The notes: generated from the sequence alone by a model not told the origin. 8,842 nt of DNA from Myxococcales bacterium (GCA_004525875.1 SPBQ01000064.1:1-8842); one strand, 5' to 3'. Counted from the stretch's first letter, positions 1 through 6,390 are shown. Translations and numbers: made by a program.

Positions 1-29
1 CGCGGATATAAAGGGGGTCACTCACGGGC

Positions 30-68
30 GGGGAACTCGCGGCGGAGTTCTCCTTAGCCATTTTGGCT
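30..68. terminator. Two adjacent hairpins, possible terminator
   Basis: Two hairpin-forming segments lie side by side. In the first, GAACTC at 33-38 pairs with GAGTTC at 45-50 across a GCGGCG loop. On a plus-strand transcript the stem extends to 9 bp (30-38 with 45-53, one G-U pair). In the second, AGCCA at 56-60 pairs with TGGCT at 64-68 across TTT. A plus-strand gene could end just before this, since one frame has a TAA at 9-11, but there is too little sequence to show one. The hairpins also lie about 70-105 bp behind the minus-strand gene that ends at 137. Neither is followed by a clean T-run, so termination is only an inference. I see no gene in 1-136. Confidence 0.3.
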
Positions 69-136
69 CCCGATGTCGAGGTGAGAGCGAAGAGCGGGTG
101 CGTGGCGATCCGGCGGAGGGGCGGAGCCTGTGCGAA

Positions 137-475
137 TCAGTTGTCGAGGAGCGCCTCGACGGTTCGGGCGTGATCGAGAGCCGGCTCGAACATCGCTGCA
201 TCGAACTGCTCGACGGCCAGGGCGAGCTCGATCTCGGCCTCGCTTTGCAGCGCTATGATGCCGATATCGGCGGGGTCTGCCGTGGCGACCCGGCGCCGGG
301 CGTGCCATTCTACGAGCGACGTCGCCCAGCTGATCGCTTGGTCTGCGCTGGTCTTGGCATCGGCGCCATCGTTACCGCAGGCGGTGGCCCGAGCGGGGGC
401 GAGCAGGCTCGCGATGAGCGCGGTCGTCACGGCGATGACGGGCAGGAAGGAGCGAACGAAGCTGCGGATCCGCAT
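137..475 (-). CDS. Small exported protein of unknown family (112 aa)
   Basis: I do not recognise a family. The frame stays open upstream to 598, but ATG at 475 is preferred. It is preceded by GGAGG (488-492, 12 nt away) and opens a clear signal peptide: basic MRIRSFVR, then a hydrophobic core at about residues 10-26, then a likely signal peptidase site near APARATA (27-32). The mature part is about 80 residues. It begins with a single Cys (C33) in ACGNDG and is then mostly predicted helix. Residues 70-108 are rich in Ala, Glu and Leu, which could form an amphipathic or coiled-coil helix. C33 is not preceded by a good lipobox, so a lipoprotein is less likely than a soluble periplasmic protein. 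The next gene upstream on the same strand ends 272 bp away behind a hairpin, so this gene is probably transcribed separately. The start and the reality of the gene are fairly well supported. The function is unknown. Confidence 0.62.
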   Translation of the reverse strand: MRIRSFVRSFLPVIAVTTALIASLLAPARATACGNDGADAKTSADQAISWATSLVEWHARRRVATADPADIGIIALQSEAEIELALAVEQFDAAMFEPALDHARTVEALLDN

Positions 476-646
476 GTGGACGGGGTACCTCCGGGAGTCG
501 CTTAGGTCTTCGACATTGACCCGCCGGGTGGAGATCGTCCAGACGCGCGGTGTGTATCGGCACGAGCGCGCGGTCGGTCGCGCTCTAGGGTCGGGCACGC
601 TGCGGAGGTTGGATGTGCGCGACCGGGGGGGTAGGGAGCCGGTGCT

Positions 647-666
647 GCAAACCCTGTTTGGTTTGC
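647..666. repeat. Perfect inverted repeat, 7-bp arms and 6-nt spacer
   Basis: GCAAACC at 647-653 is the exact reverse complement of GGTTTGC at 660-666, separated by CTGTTT. It lies in the 272-bp gap between the two minus-strand exported-protein genes, about 170 bp upstream of the start of the 112-aa gene. It could be an operator for a dimeric repressor or activator acting on that gene, or an RNA hairpin. No T-run follows on either strand, so an intrinsic terminator is unlikely. The rest of the gap (476-747) shows no gene. I found no convincing -35/-10 pair in it. Confidence 0.4.
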
Positions 667-713
667 CGTGTCGCTCCTGTCGCTCGACTCGTCAGCTGTC
701 GCGAAGATGCCCG

Positions 714-734
714 GCTCTCATCGAGGATGAGAGC
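714..734 (-). terminator. Perfect 9-bp hairpin behind the SHOCT gene, probable terminator
   Basis: GCTCTCATC (714-722) and GATGAGAGC (726-734) form a perfect 9-bp stem with a 3-nt loop. It starts 13 bp past the stop codon of the minus-strand gene ending at 748, the usual place for an intrinsic terminator. On the minus strand the stem is followed by CGGGCATCTTCGC, which has no real U-tract, so it may be a weak or tail-less terminator or an RNA 3'-end stabiliser. The stem is well above chance in quality. Its role is inferred from position. Confidence 0.5.
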
Positions 735-747
735 TGCACCGGCGCAC

Positions 748-1218
748 CTAGAGGTCTCCGAGGATCTCGCGGCGCTTGGTGTCGTACTCCTCGTCAGTGA
801 TGAGCCCCTTCTCGTGGAGATCCTTCACGACTGCGAGGCGTTGCTCGAGACCGCGGGGGATGATGACCTCGCCGTTGCCCACGCCTTGCTGCTCCGAGCG
901 GCGGGCGAAGGGGACCCAGCGTCGCCAGCCGGACTCGGCGTTGGCGGCGTTGGACAGGCTGGTCTCCTCGCTGACATCCTCGCCGCGGGCCTTGCGGATG
1001 TCGAGGGCGGTGAGTCCTTCCTCGCGCGCATTGATCATCTCGCGCTTCGAACCGAACTTGAGTCCTGAGTAGTCACCGGTATGGCAGTGATAGCCGCCCT
1101 TGTTGCGATCGTCGTGGCACCCGTAACGATCCTGGCTACCGGCGGTGTGGGCAGCGACGAGTGTCGGGAGCGACGCCCAGACGAGCACGAGGACTGCGAT
1201 TGAGAACTGCTTCAGCAT
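748..1218 (-). CDS. Exported protein with GCH-x8-YHCH motif and C-terminal SHOCT domain (156 aa)
   Basis: The protein starts with a typical signal peptide: MLKQ, a hydrophobic stretch at residues 6-20, and a likely cut after VAA at 23. Right after the cut comes a compact Cys/His motif, RYGCHDDRNKGGYHCHTG (31-48), with C34, H35, H44, C45 and H46. This resembles the short GCH...YHCH motif found in other bacterial exported proteins and could bind a metal or form a disulfide. A charged, polar linker (about 55-120) leads to residues 124-156, where LAVVKDLHEKGLITDEEYDTKR is a clear SHOCT (short C-terminal) domain, usually a short helical module at the end of unrelated proteins. The function is unknown. 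ATG at 1218 has only a distant GAGG (about 14 nt), but the signal peptide supports this start. The gene is divergent from the PP2C gene across 109 bp and is followed by a strong hairpin. Confidence 0.75.
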   Translation of the reverse strand: MLKQFSIAVLVLVWASLPTLVAAHTAGSQDRYGCHDDRNKGGYHCHTGDYSGLKFGSKREMINAREEGLTALDIRKARGEDVSEETSLSNAANAESGWRRWVPFARRSEQQGVGNGEVIIPRGLEQRLAVVKDLHEKGLITDEEYDTKRREILGDL

Positions 1219-1327
1219 CGCGCAAACTCATACCTCGGACGGCACGCGTCGTCCAAGAACGAACGCAAGGTTCTCGTCGGCGGTGCCGGGAGCCCGCCCG
1301 TCGTCGAGGCACCAGAGGTGAACGAGG
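1219..1327. promoter_or_regulatory. Divergent intergenic region between the SHOCT-protein and PP2C genes
   Basis: This 109-bp stretch separates two divergently transcribed genes and must hold promoters for at least one of them. For the minus-strand gene a weak candidate is TTGGAC (1251-1256) with an 18-bp spacer to TATGAG (1227-1232). That would put the transcript start nearly at the ATG, which would fit a very short leader and the poor ribosome site. An imperfectly centred inverted repeat, GGACG (1237-1241) and CGTCC (1250-1254), lies inside the spacer. For the plus-strand gene, AGAGGTG at 1314-1320 is a good ribosome site 7 nt before ATG at 1328. I found no clear plus-strand -35/-10 pair. 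Confidence 0.3.
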
Positions 1328-2104
1328 ATGATCAGCCGCCCGTCCACGGCTCGCAGGATCGAATCTTCGCACCCGTACGCGTGCGGCCTGACTGACGTCG
1401 GGTTACGACGCTCGCGTAACGAGGACGAGTTCTTCGTCGGTCCCTGTGGACAGGTCCTGCTCGTGGCCGATGGCCTGGGTGGCCTGCCTGCGGGCGACGT
1501 CGCCAGCCGGACGGCGATCGCATCGGCCTCATCCCGGCTCTGTGCGGCGCCTGGGCCCGAGGGCGCCGACGCGCTCGGCGTTCGGGTTGCGATGATGCGA
1601 GCGTTCGGCGATGCCCACCTTGCGATCGCCGATCGCGGCATGTCCGACGCGAAGCTGCGGGGGATGGCCACGACCCTGGTCGCCGCATTGATCACGCAGG
1701 ATCGACTGTTCGTCGCGCACGTGGGTGATGTCCGCGGCTACCTGGGTCGAGCCGGACGACTGCTCCAGCTCACCGCCGACCACTCCCTGGTCGGGGAGAT
1801 GGTGGCGGCCGGTCAGCTGACGCCCGAGCAGGCTCGCACGCATCCCAGCAAGAACGTGGTCACGCAGGCCCTGGGACTCGGCAACGTCCCGGTGCCGTCG
1901 TTCAAGTCGACGCCTATCGAGGTCGGCGACCTGGTGATGCTATGCTCCGACGGGTTGTGGGAGACGATGACGGCCGAGGAGCTGGAGCAGATCGTGCTAG
2001 CCGCCGGCGATCTGGAGCAGACCTCGATCGCGCTGGCGGATCGCGCGATTGCGGCCGGCGGCAGCGACAATATCACCGTGGTCGTGTACCGGCACGAGGG
2101 CTGA
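1328..2104 (+). CDS. PP2C-family protein Ser/Thr phosphatase (258 aa)
   Basis: This is a stand-alone PPM/PP2C catalytic domain of normal bacterial length (about 250 aa), predicted cytosolic. It removes phosphate from Ser/Thr using two metal ions. The family motifs appear in order: DVGLRRSRNEDEFF (23-36) with metal and phosphate-site residues, VADGLGG (46-52) with metal ligand D48, GMATTL (112-117), VAHVGDVRGYL (129-139), LTADHSLV (148-155), CSDGLWE (206-212) with D208, and GGSDNITVVV (244-253) with D247. All key acidic residues are present, so it should be active. It resembles PrpC/Stp-type phosphatases, whose usual partner is a Hanks-type Ser/Thr kinase. No kinase or FHA protein is in this window. 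ATG at 1328 is chosen because AGAGGTG lies 7 nt upstream. It probably forms an operon with the beta-helix gene that starts 38 bp downstream. Confidence 0.93.
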   Translation: MISRPSTARRIESSHPYACGLTDVGLRRSRNEDEFFVGPCGQVLLVADGLGGLPAGDVASRTAIASASSRLCAAPGPEGADALGVRVAMMRAFGDAHLAIADRGMSDAKLRGMATTLVAALITQDRLFVAHVGDVRGYLGRAGRLLQLTADHSLVGEMVAAGQLTPEQARTHPSKNVVTQALGLGNVPVPSFKSTPIEVGDLVMLCSDGLWETMTAEELEQIVLAAGDLEQTSIALADRAIAAGGSDNITVVVYRHEG

Positions 2105-2122
2105 CACCGCCCCCCTTGCTCG

Positions 2123-2142
2123 CCTCCGTCGGGAGCGGGAGG
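2123..2142 (+). promoter_or_regulatory. Ribosome site that decides the beta-helix start
   Basis: GGGAG at 2131-2135 lies 7 nt before ATG at 2143, whereas the two later in-frame ATGs (2176 and 2179) have no ribosome site. This favours 2143 as the start. CCTCC at 2123-2127 could pair with GGAGG at 2138-2142 in the mRNA and partly mask the initiation region. That is weak structural evidence only. Confidence 0.4.
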
Positions 2143-3327
2143 ATGGTAGTTGCCTCTCCGGGCCCGACCCGCACCATGATGTCAGCATCGCGCTTCCCGA
2201 CCTGCCTCGCGACCCTCGTCATCGCGCTCGCGGCGCTGCTCCCCTCGGTGGGCTGCGCTGCTGCGGCCGATACGATGCTATCCTCGGGCGCTGCGGCGCC
2301 GCCCGAGGAGCCAGCGACGCTCGAACCCTCCGCGCCGCCGATTCCGATCATCGCCATCACATCGAAGCTGAGCTCGGGGCCCGGCAGTATTCGCGAGGCC
2401 ATCGATAAGGCGAACGGTTCCAAGACACGGGTGCGCATCGTCTCGGAGCTCGAGGCCGGGACCGTGGTCTTCGTTGCCCGTGAGCTCCCGGCGTTGGTCG
2501 CGTACGGAATCGAACTCGATGCTGCCGGCTTGACCCTGAAGGGAGGTAGCTGTGTGCGCCCGGACGGACGCAAGGGCTGCAGTGGGCTCGTGATCGAGGG
2601 GCCGTTGATCGCCATTCACGGCCTGAGCTCCACCGGCTTCCTGTTCGACGGGATCTCGGTGCGGGGCGGTGCCACTGACGTCTCGATCCGCAATTGTCGG
2701 GCCTTTGAGAATCTCGACGACGGCATCGGCATTTCCTCGGGGGCCACCAATATCCTCGTCAGTGGGTGCGTCCTGGAGCGCAACGGGTTTCGCACCAAGG
2801 GCAAGGGCGTCTTGGTGTTCGACTACGCGCACGCGATCCTGCGCGACAACAAGATCCGGCTCAATCGCGACGGTGTAACGGTGAGTAAGGGAGGGCGGGC
2901 CGAGCTCTACTCGAACGAGATCACCGACAACTTCGACAAGGGGCTCGGTGTGAGCGCCGGAGAAGTCTCCGGTGTCGCAAACGTGATCGCACGAAACGGG
3001 CGCGGGCAGGCGGATGGAGCGCCGCCGAACGCCGATGGTCTGCGCGTGGGCATCGACTCGACCGTTCGCTTGCGCGACACGACCATCATCGACAACGGCG
3101 ACGTCGGTGTCGGCGTTATGGGATTCTCCAGCGTCGTGCTCACCGGCGGGCGCATCGCGGGTAACGCGGGCGTCGGTGTGAACGTACGCGACAGAGCCGT
3201 GGTCGAGCTGCACGACGTGGAGCTCGTGGGGAACCAGGGTGGGGAGTTCTATCTGCAGGGCGCCGGACAGCTCAAGCGTAGCTCCGGAGCATCGGACCGC
3301 GACGAGGAGCTCCGGGATGGTCCATGA
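2143..3327 (+). CDS. Exported right-handed parallel beta-helix protein (394 aa)
   Basis: A hydrophobic segment at about residues 19-34 ends in LPSVGC at 33-38, followed by AAAAD. This is a signal peptide, cut either at the Ala stretch or, less typically because Ser is at -3, as a lipoprotein at C38. A Pro/Ala-rich linker (47-69) leads to LSSGPGSIREAIDKANG (76-92). This resembles the GPGSLRxAI entry strand of pectate-lyase-like and polymorphic surface proteins. From about 150 to 375 there are at least six PbH1-type turns of about 22-24 residues (FENLDDGIGISSGATNI, IRLNRDGVTVSKGGRAEL, EITDNFDKGLGVSAG, IIDNGDVGVGVMGFSSVVL, IAGNAGVGVNVRDRAVVEL). C137 and C146 bracket a loop that could carry a disulfide. 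The fold is confident, but the substrate is not: carbohydrate binding or cleavage, or a structural surface role, are all possible. The frame is open upstream to 1942 inside the PP2C gene. Start 2143 is chosen by its ribosome site and the signal peptide. The gene ends 9 bp from the convergent mutase stop. Confidence 0.85.
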   Translation: MVVASPGPTRTMMSASRFPTCLATLVIALAALLPSVGCAAAADTMLSSGAAAPPEEPATLEPSAPPIPIIAITSKLSSGPGSIREAIDKANGSKTRVRIVSELEAGTVVFVARELPALVAYGIELDAAGLTLKGGSCVRPDGRKGCSGLVIEGPLIAIHGLSSTGFLFDGISVRGGATDVSIRNCRAFENLDDGIGISSGATNILVSGCVLERNGFRTKGKGVLVFDYAHAILRDNKIRLNRDGVTVSKGGRAELYSNEITDNFDKGLGVSAGEVSGVANVIARNGRGQADGAPPNADGLRVGIDSTVRLRDTTIIDNGDVGVGVMGFSSVVLTGGRIAGNAGVGVNVRDRAVVELHDVELVGNQGGEFYLQGAGQLKRSSGASDRDEELRDGP

Positions 3328-3336
3328 CCGGTCGGA

Positions 3337-5304
3337 TCAGCCCGTGCCGGCTTCCAGTCGAAAGACAATGTCGGCCATGATGTCGGAGAGCTGATAGTCC
3401 TTCGGTGTGTAGACGCCGGCCACGCCGAGGTCGCCGAGCCTGCGCGCGTCCTCGTCGGGGATGATTCCGCCGACGAAAAGCGGGACGTCGTCCATGCCGG
3501 CCGCCTTCAGCGCGGACAGGATCTCGGGGACCAGCGTCATGTGCGAGCCGGACAGGATGCTGAGGCCGACCGCGTCGACGTCTTCCTGCTGAGCCGTCGT
3601 GATGATCTCCTCGGTGGTGAGCCGGATGCCCTGGTAGATCACGTCCATGCCGACGTCGCGGGCGCGCACCGCGATCTGCTCCGCACCGTTACTGTGTCCG
3701 TCGAGCCCGGGCTTTCCGACCAGGATGCGCGGTGTGTGTCCGAGCTTGATCGCGAGCGCCGCGACGCGGGCGCGTAGCGCCGTGATCTGCTCGCCGTCGG
3801 CCGCTGCCTGGCCCCCGACGCCGGTGGGTGCTCGATACTCGCCGAACACCGCGCGCAGTCGATCGGCCCACTCGCCGGTCGTGACACCGGCGTGCGCGCA
3901 ACGGATCGAGGCCGGCATGATGTTGTCGCCGCCGCGGGCGGAGGCTTCCAGGCCCTCAAGGGCGGCTCGAACGTCCTGGTCGTTGCGGCTGGAGCGGAAC
4001 GTTCGCAGCCGCTCGATCTGCTCGCGCTCGGCCACTTCGTCGATCTTGAGGATCGCGCTGTCGAGGTCGCTGGTGAGCGGCGACTCCTCGCTCTCGACGT
4101 ACGCGTTGACGCCCACCACGGTCTGCTCGCCGGCCTCGATACGACGCTGGCGGCGCGTGTTGGAATCGACGAGACGCTGTTTGAGGTAGCTGGACTCGAC
4201 GGCCGCTACGGCGCCGCCGAGCTCTTCGATGCGCGCGAGCTCGGCTCGGGCCTGATCGGCCAGCTCAGCCACCTTCGCCGCCACGACCGGCGATCCGTCG
4301 AAGAGGTCGTCGTAGTCGAGCAGGTCGGTCTCGTAAGCCATGATCTGCGGGGTCCGCAGCGCCCACTGCTGGTCCCACGGGCGCGGGAGGCCAAGTGCTT
4401 CGTTCCACGCAGGGAGCTGAACGGCCCGCGCCCGGGCATTGCGGGAGAGCACGACGGCGAGCATCTCGAGCGCGATCCGGACTGCGTTGTTCTCCGGCTG
4501 CTGTTCAGTCAGCCCCAGAGAGTTCACCTGCACGCCGTAGCGGAACCGGCGCATCTTCGGGTCCTCGATGCCGTAGCGCTGCCGACCGAGCTCGTCCCAG
4601 AGCTCCACGAACGCGCGCAGCTTCGACATTTCCTCGATAAATCGCAGGCCGGCGTTGACGAAGAACGAGATCCGGCCGTACACGCGTGTGAACACGGCAT
4701 CGTCGATGCCCGGGCGTCCGCGCACCTCGTCCAGGACGCTGATCGCGTTGGCGAGTGTGAATGCCAGCTCTTCGACGGGAGTAGCCCCCGCCTCCTGGAG
4801 GTGGTAGCTGCAGATGTTGATCGGGTTCCACTTCGGGATGCTATCGACCGTGTAGGCGATGATGTCGCCGGTTAGGCGCATCGACGCCTCGGGCGGGAAG
4901 ATGTATGTGCCGCGCGACAGGTACTCCTTGATGATGTCGTTCTGGATCGTCCCCTCCAGGACCCTAGGGTCCACTCCGGTTCGCTCGGCCGCGGCGACGT
5001 ACAGCGCCAGCAGCCAGGCACCGGTGGCATTGATCGTCATCGACGTGTTCATGCGGTCGAGCGGGATGTCGCTGAACAGCGTCTGCATGTCGGCGATGCA
5101 GCCGACCGGTACGCCGACCTTGCCCACCTCGCCGCGTGCGATGGCGTGGTCGGCGTCGTACCCGGTCTGGGTAGGGAGGTCGAAAGCCACGCTGAGGCCC
5201 GTCTGCCCCTTGGCCAGATTTGTCCGGTAGAGCTCGTTCGACGCGGTCGCCGAGCTGTGGCCGGAGTACGTTCGCATGATCCAGGGTCGATCTCGTTCTC
5301 GCAT
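3337..5304 (-). CDS. ecm: Ethylmalonyl-CoA mutase, adenosylcobalamin-dependent (Ecm/MeaA type, 655 aa)
   Basis: The predicted reaction converts (2R)-ethylmalonyl-CoA to (2S)-methylsuccinyl-CoA by a B12 radical mechanism, a step of the ethylmalonyl-CoA pathway for acetyl-CoA assimilation. The catalytic TIM barrel is residues 1 to about 400 and the cobalamin-binding domain about 520-650, in one chain, as in this family. Signatures are RTYSGHS (11-17), NLAKGQTGLSVAFDLPTQTG (29-48), GTIQNDIIKEYLSRGTYIFP (118-137), NICSYHLQEAGATP (163-176), YGVQVNSLGLTEQQPENN (256-273) and LPRPWDQQW (306-314). DGHSNG (535-540) is the DxHxxG B12 motif, with H537 as the lower cobalt ligand. RTYSGHS and CSYHLQEAGA favour Ecm/MeaA over methylmalonyl-CoA mutase, whose usual versions are RQYAGFS and SGYHMQEAGA. 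Isobutyryl- or methylmalonyl-CoA activity cannot be fully excluded. The frame is open upstream to 5700 antisense to the acyltransferase. ATG at 5304 is chosen because homology begins there and GGGGGAG precedes it closely. No MeaB chaperone or crotonyl-CoA carboxylase/reductase is in view. Confidence 0.9.
   Translation of the reverse strand: MRERDRPWIMRTYSGHSSATASNELYRTNLAKGQTGLSVAFDLPTQTGYDADHAIARGEVGKVGVPVGCIADMQTLFSDIPLDRMNTSMTINATGAWLLALYVAAAERTGVDPRVLEGTIQNDIIKEYLSRGTYIFPPEASMRLTGDIIAYTVDSIPKWNPINICSYHLQEAGATPVEELAFTLANAISVLDEVRGRPGIDDAVFTRVYGRISFFVNAGLRFIEEMSKLRAFVELWDELGRQRYGIEDPKMRRFRYGVQVNSLGLTEQQPENNAVRIALEMLAVVLSRNARARAVQLPAWNEALGLPRPWDQQWALRTPQIMAYETDLLDYDDLFDGSPVVAAKVAELADQARAELARIEELGGAVAAVESSYLKQRLVDSNTRRQRRIEAGEQTVVGVNAYVESEESPLTSDLDSAILKIDEVAEREQIERLRTFRSSRNDQDVRAALEGLEASARGGDNIMPASIRCAHAGVTTGEWADRLRAVFGEYRAPTGVGGQAAADGEQITALRARVAALAIKLGHTPRILVGKPGLDGHSNGAEQIAVRARDVGMDVIYQGIRLTTEEIITTAQQEDVDAVGLSILSGSHMTLVPEILSALKAAGMDDVPLFVGGIIPDEDARRLGDLGVAGVYTPKDYQLSDIMADIVFRLEAGTG
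5276..5304. promoter_or_regulatory. Overlapping divergent 5' ends of ecm and the acyltransferase gene
   Basis: The minus-strand ecm ATG is at 5304-5302 and the plus-strand acyltransferase ATG is at 5276, a 29-bp head-to-head overlap. The plus gene's ribosome site GGAG (5263-5266, 9 nt spacing) lies within ecm codons, and the ecm site GGGGGAG (5309-5315 region) lies within acyltransferase codons. A second in-frame plus ATG at 5303 shares the CATG palindrome (5302-5305) with the ecm start but lacks a ribosome site. With either start there is no intergenic DNA, so promoters must lie inside the opposing coding regions. Confidence 0.6.
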
Positions 5305-6253
5305 GACTCTCCCCCGAGCATTAGCAGGCAGCCGTGCCTCCCTCAACACGGCCGCACACGCGGTGGTATACGCGGCCCTGCGAGTGCTCTGGCTGGCGCT
5401 CAGCCTGTTGCCGCTGTCGTCGACCCGTCGATTCCTCGAGGGGGTCGCGGGTTGGGTCGGTCGCTTCGACCGACGCCATCGCGACGTGATCCGGTCGAAT
5501 CTGATGATCGCGTTTCCAGACTGGAGCGGCGAGCTCTGCGAGAGCGTGGTCGATCTGACGTTCCGCAACTGGGGGCGAGTTGCTGCGGAGGTCCTGCACG
5601 CCCGCCGCATGGTGCGCGATGCGGACACGGACTGGGTGGAACGCGCCGAGGCGATGCTGTCCCAGCTTTGCCGTGAGGGCAGGGGGGTTCTCGTCCTCAC
5701 CGCTCATACCGCCAATTTCGAGCTGCTCGGGCGGATCTGGGGACTCGCCTCGGGCCGGCGGATCACGGTGCTGCACCGGCCGATGGGGAATCGCGTCGTC
5801 GACAGCTTCCTCCGGCGCGAGCGCGCGCGCATGAATGTCGACACCCTCGGACGCGGCAGCGCGGCACGCGACGTGCTGACCCTCATCGCGCGAGGTGGAC
5901 TGCTCGCCGCGCCGCTCGATCAGAACCAACCGCCTGGCCGCCCGGGGGTGTTCGTCGAAATGTTCGGCCGCCCGGCGGCGACGGCGACGGTGCTGGCCCG
6001 GCTGTCCCTCGCGACCGGTGCACCGGTGCTGCCGGTGTTCGCGGTGTGGTCCGAACAGGGGCCGGGTGCGGTGATCGGCGACCCGATCGAGCCGGGCCCG
6101 CGCGGCCAGGACCGCGACGAGGCCATCCGTCGGCTGACAACCGCATACACCGTGGCGGTCGAGGAGGCCGTTCGTCGGCACCCCGATCAGTGGAACTGGG
6201 CCCACCGCCGCTGGAAGACCCGTCCCGAGGACATCTCCGCCCCGAAGTATTAG
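5276..6253 (+). CDS. LpxL/HtrB-family lipid A (lysophospholipid) acyltransferase (325 aa)
   Basis: This is an inner-membrane-associated acyltransferase of the LpxL/LpxM (HtrB/MsbB) family. These enzymes usually move a secondary fatty acyl chain from acyl-ACP to the lipid A precursor on the cytoplasmic face. An N-terminal hydrophobic anchor spans about residues 28-48. The catalytic HX4E motif is H144-TANF-E149 in LTAHTANFELLG. Further family landmarks are VLHRPMGN (165-172), DQNQPPGRPGVFVEMFGRPA (215-234) and the C-terminal QWNWAHRRWKTRPE (305-318). The length is normal (about 300-325 aa). ATG at 5276 is preferred because GGAG lies 9 nt upstream. ATG at 5303 would give 316 aa and keep every domain, but has no ribosome site. 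The exact acceptor (Kdo2-lipid A or another lipid) cannot be told from sequence. The gene stands alone between divergent ecm and the korAB promoter region. Confidence 0.9.
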   Translation: MIQGRSRSRMTLPRALAGSRASLNTAAHAVVYAALRVLWLALSLLPLSSTRRFLEGVAGWVGRFDRRHRDVIRSNLMIAFPDWSGELCESVVDLTFRNWGRVAAEVLHARRMVRDADTDWVERAEAMLSQLCREGRGVLVLTAHTANFELLGRIWGLASGRRITVLHRPMGNRVVDSFLRRERARMNVDTLGRGSAARDVLTLIARGGLLAAPLDQNQPPGRPGVFVEMFGRPAATATVLARLSLATGAPVLPVFAVWSEQGPGAVIGDPIEPGPRGQDRDEAIRRLTTAYTVAVEEAVRRHPDQWNWAHRRWKTRPEDISAPKY

Positions 6254-6303
6254 CCGTTCTTTCGTGCAGCAGAACCTGGCCGAAGCGCGCTCACGGGAAT
6301 TAG

Positions 6304-6316
6304 AGGAAATGTTCCT
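6304..6316. repeat. Short inverted repeat upstream of the korA promoter
   Basis: AGGAA (6304-6308) and TTCCT (6312-6316) flank a 3-nt spacer. The element ends 16 bp before the candidate -35 box of korA, where an activator or repressor dimer could bind. Five-bp arms are short, so chance is a real alternative. Confidence 0.25.
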
Positions 6317-6332
6317 GATGTGCCATCTGGAT

Positions 6333-6361
6333 TTGAAAGCATAATCCTGCGGCCATATCCT
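6333..6361 (+). promoter_or_regulatory. Candidate sigma70-type promoter for korAB
   Basis: TTGAAA (6333-6338, five of six matches to TTGACA) is followed after exactly 17 bp by TATCCT (6356-6361, four of six matches to TATAAT). The 149-bp gap 6254-6402 is visibly less GC-rich than the genes around it, as expected for a promoter region. The predicted start near 6368 would leave a leader of about 35 nt before the korA GTG. It is the best promoter match in the window, but it is not experimentally supported. Confidence 0.45.
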
Positions 6362-6390
6362 TTCCTTACATGTCTTTTTAGAAGCCGTGA

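Noticed and set aside
669..702. TGTCGCTC direct repeats (669-676, 678-685, partial 697-702)
   Set aside because: Short and common in GC-rich DNA. Noted beside the inverted repeat but not annotated as a repeat array or CRISPR.
98..800. Plus-strand open frames over the left part
   Set aside because: They lie opposite the two minus-strand genes with signal peptides, and their translations show no domain or good start.
1942..2142. Upstream extension of the beta-helix frame into the PP2C gene
   Set aside because: It overlaps the conserved PP2C C-terminus out of frame. The signal peptide and ribosome site place the start at 2143.
2278..3213. 311-aa minus-strand frame opposite the beta-helix gene
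   Set aside because: The plus strand shows regular beta-helix repeats. The minus translation is His/Asp/Val-rich with no fold signal, a typical GC-rich shadow.
3892..4875. 327-aa plus-strand frame opposite ecm
   Set aside because: It is a mirror of a highly conserved mutase region, with no independent ribosome site or domain seen.
5305..5700. N-terminal extension of the mutase frame (132 codons)
   Set aside because: It is antisense to the acyltransferase, has Arg/Ser-rich low-quality sequence, and family homology begins at the 5304 start, which has its own ribosome site.
6256..6274. GTTCT...AGAAC inverted repeat after the acyltransferase stop, considered as a terminator
   Set aside because: The stem is only 5 bp with a 10-nt loop and no T-run. 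Not strong enough to annotate.
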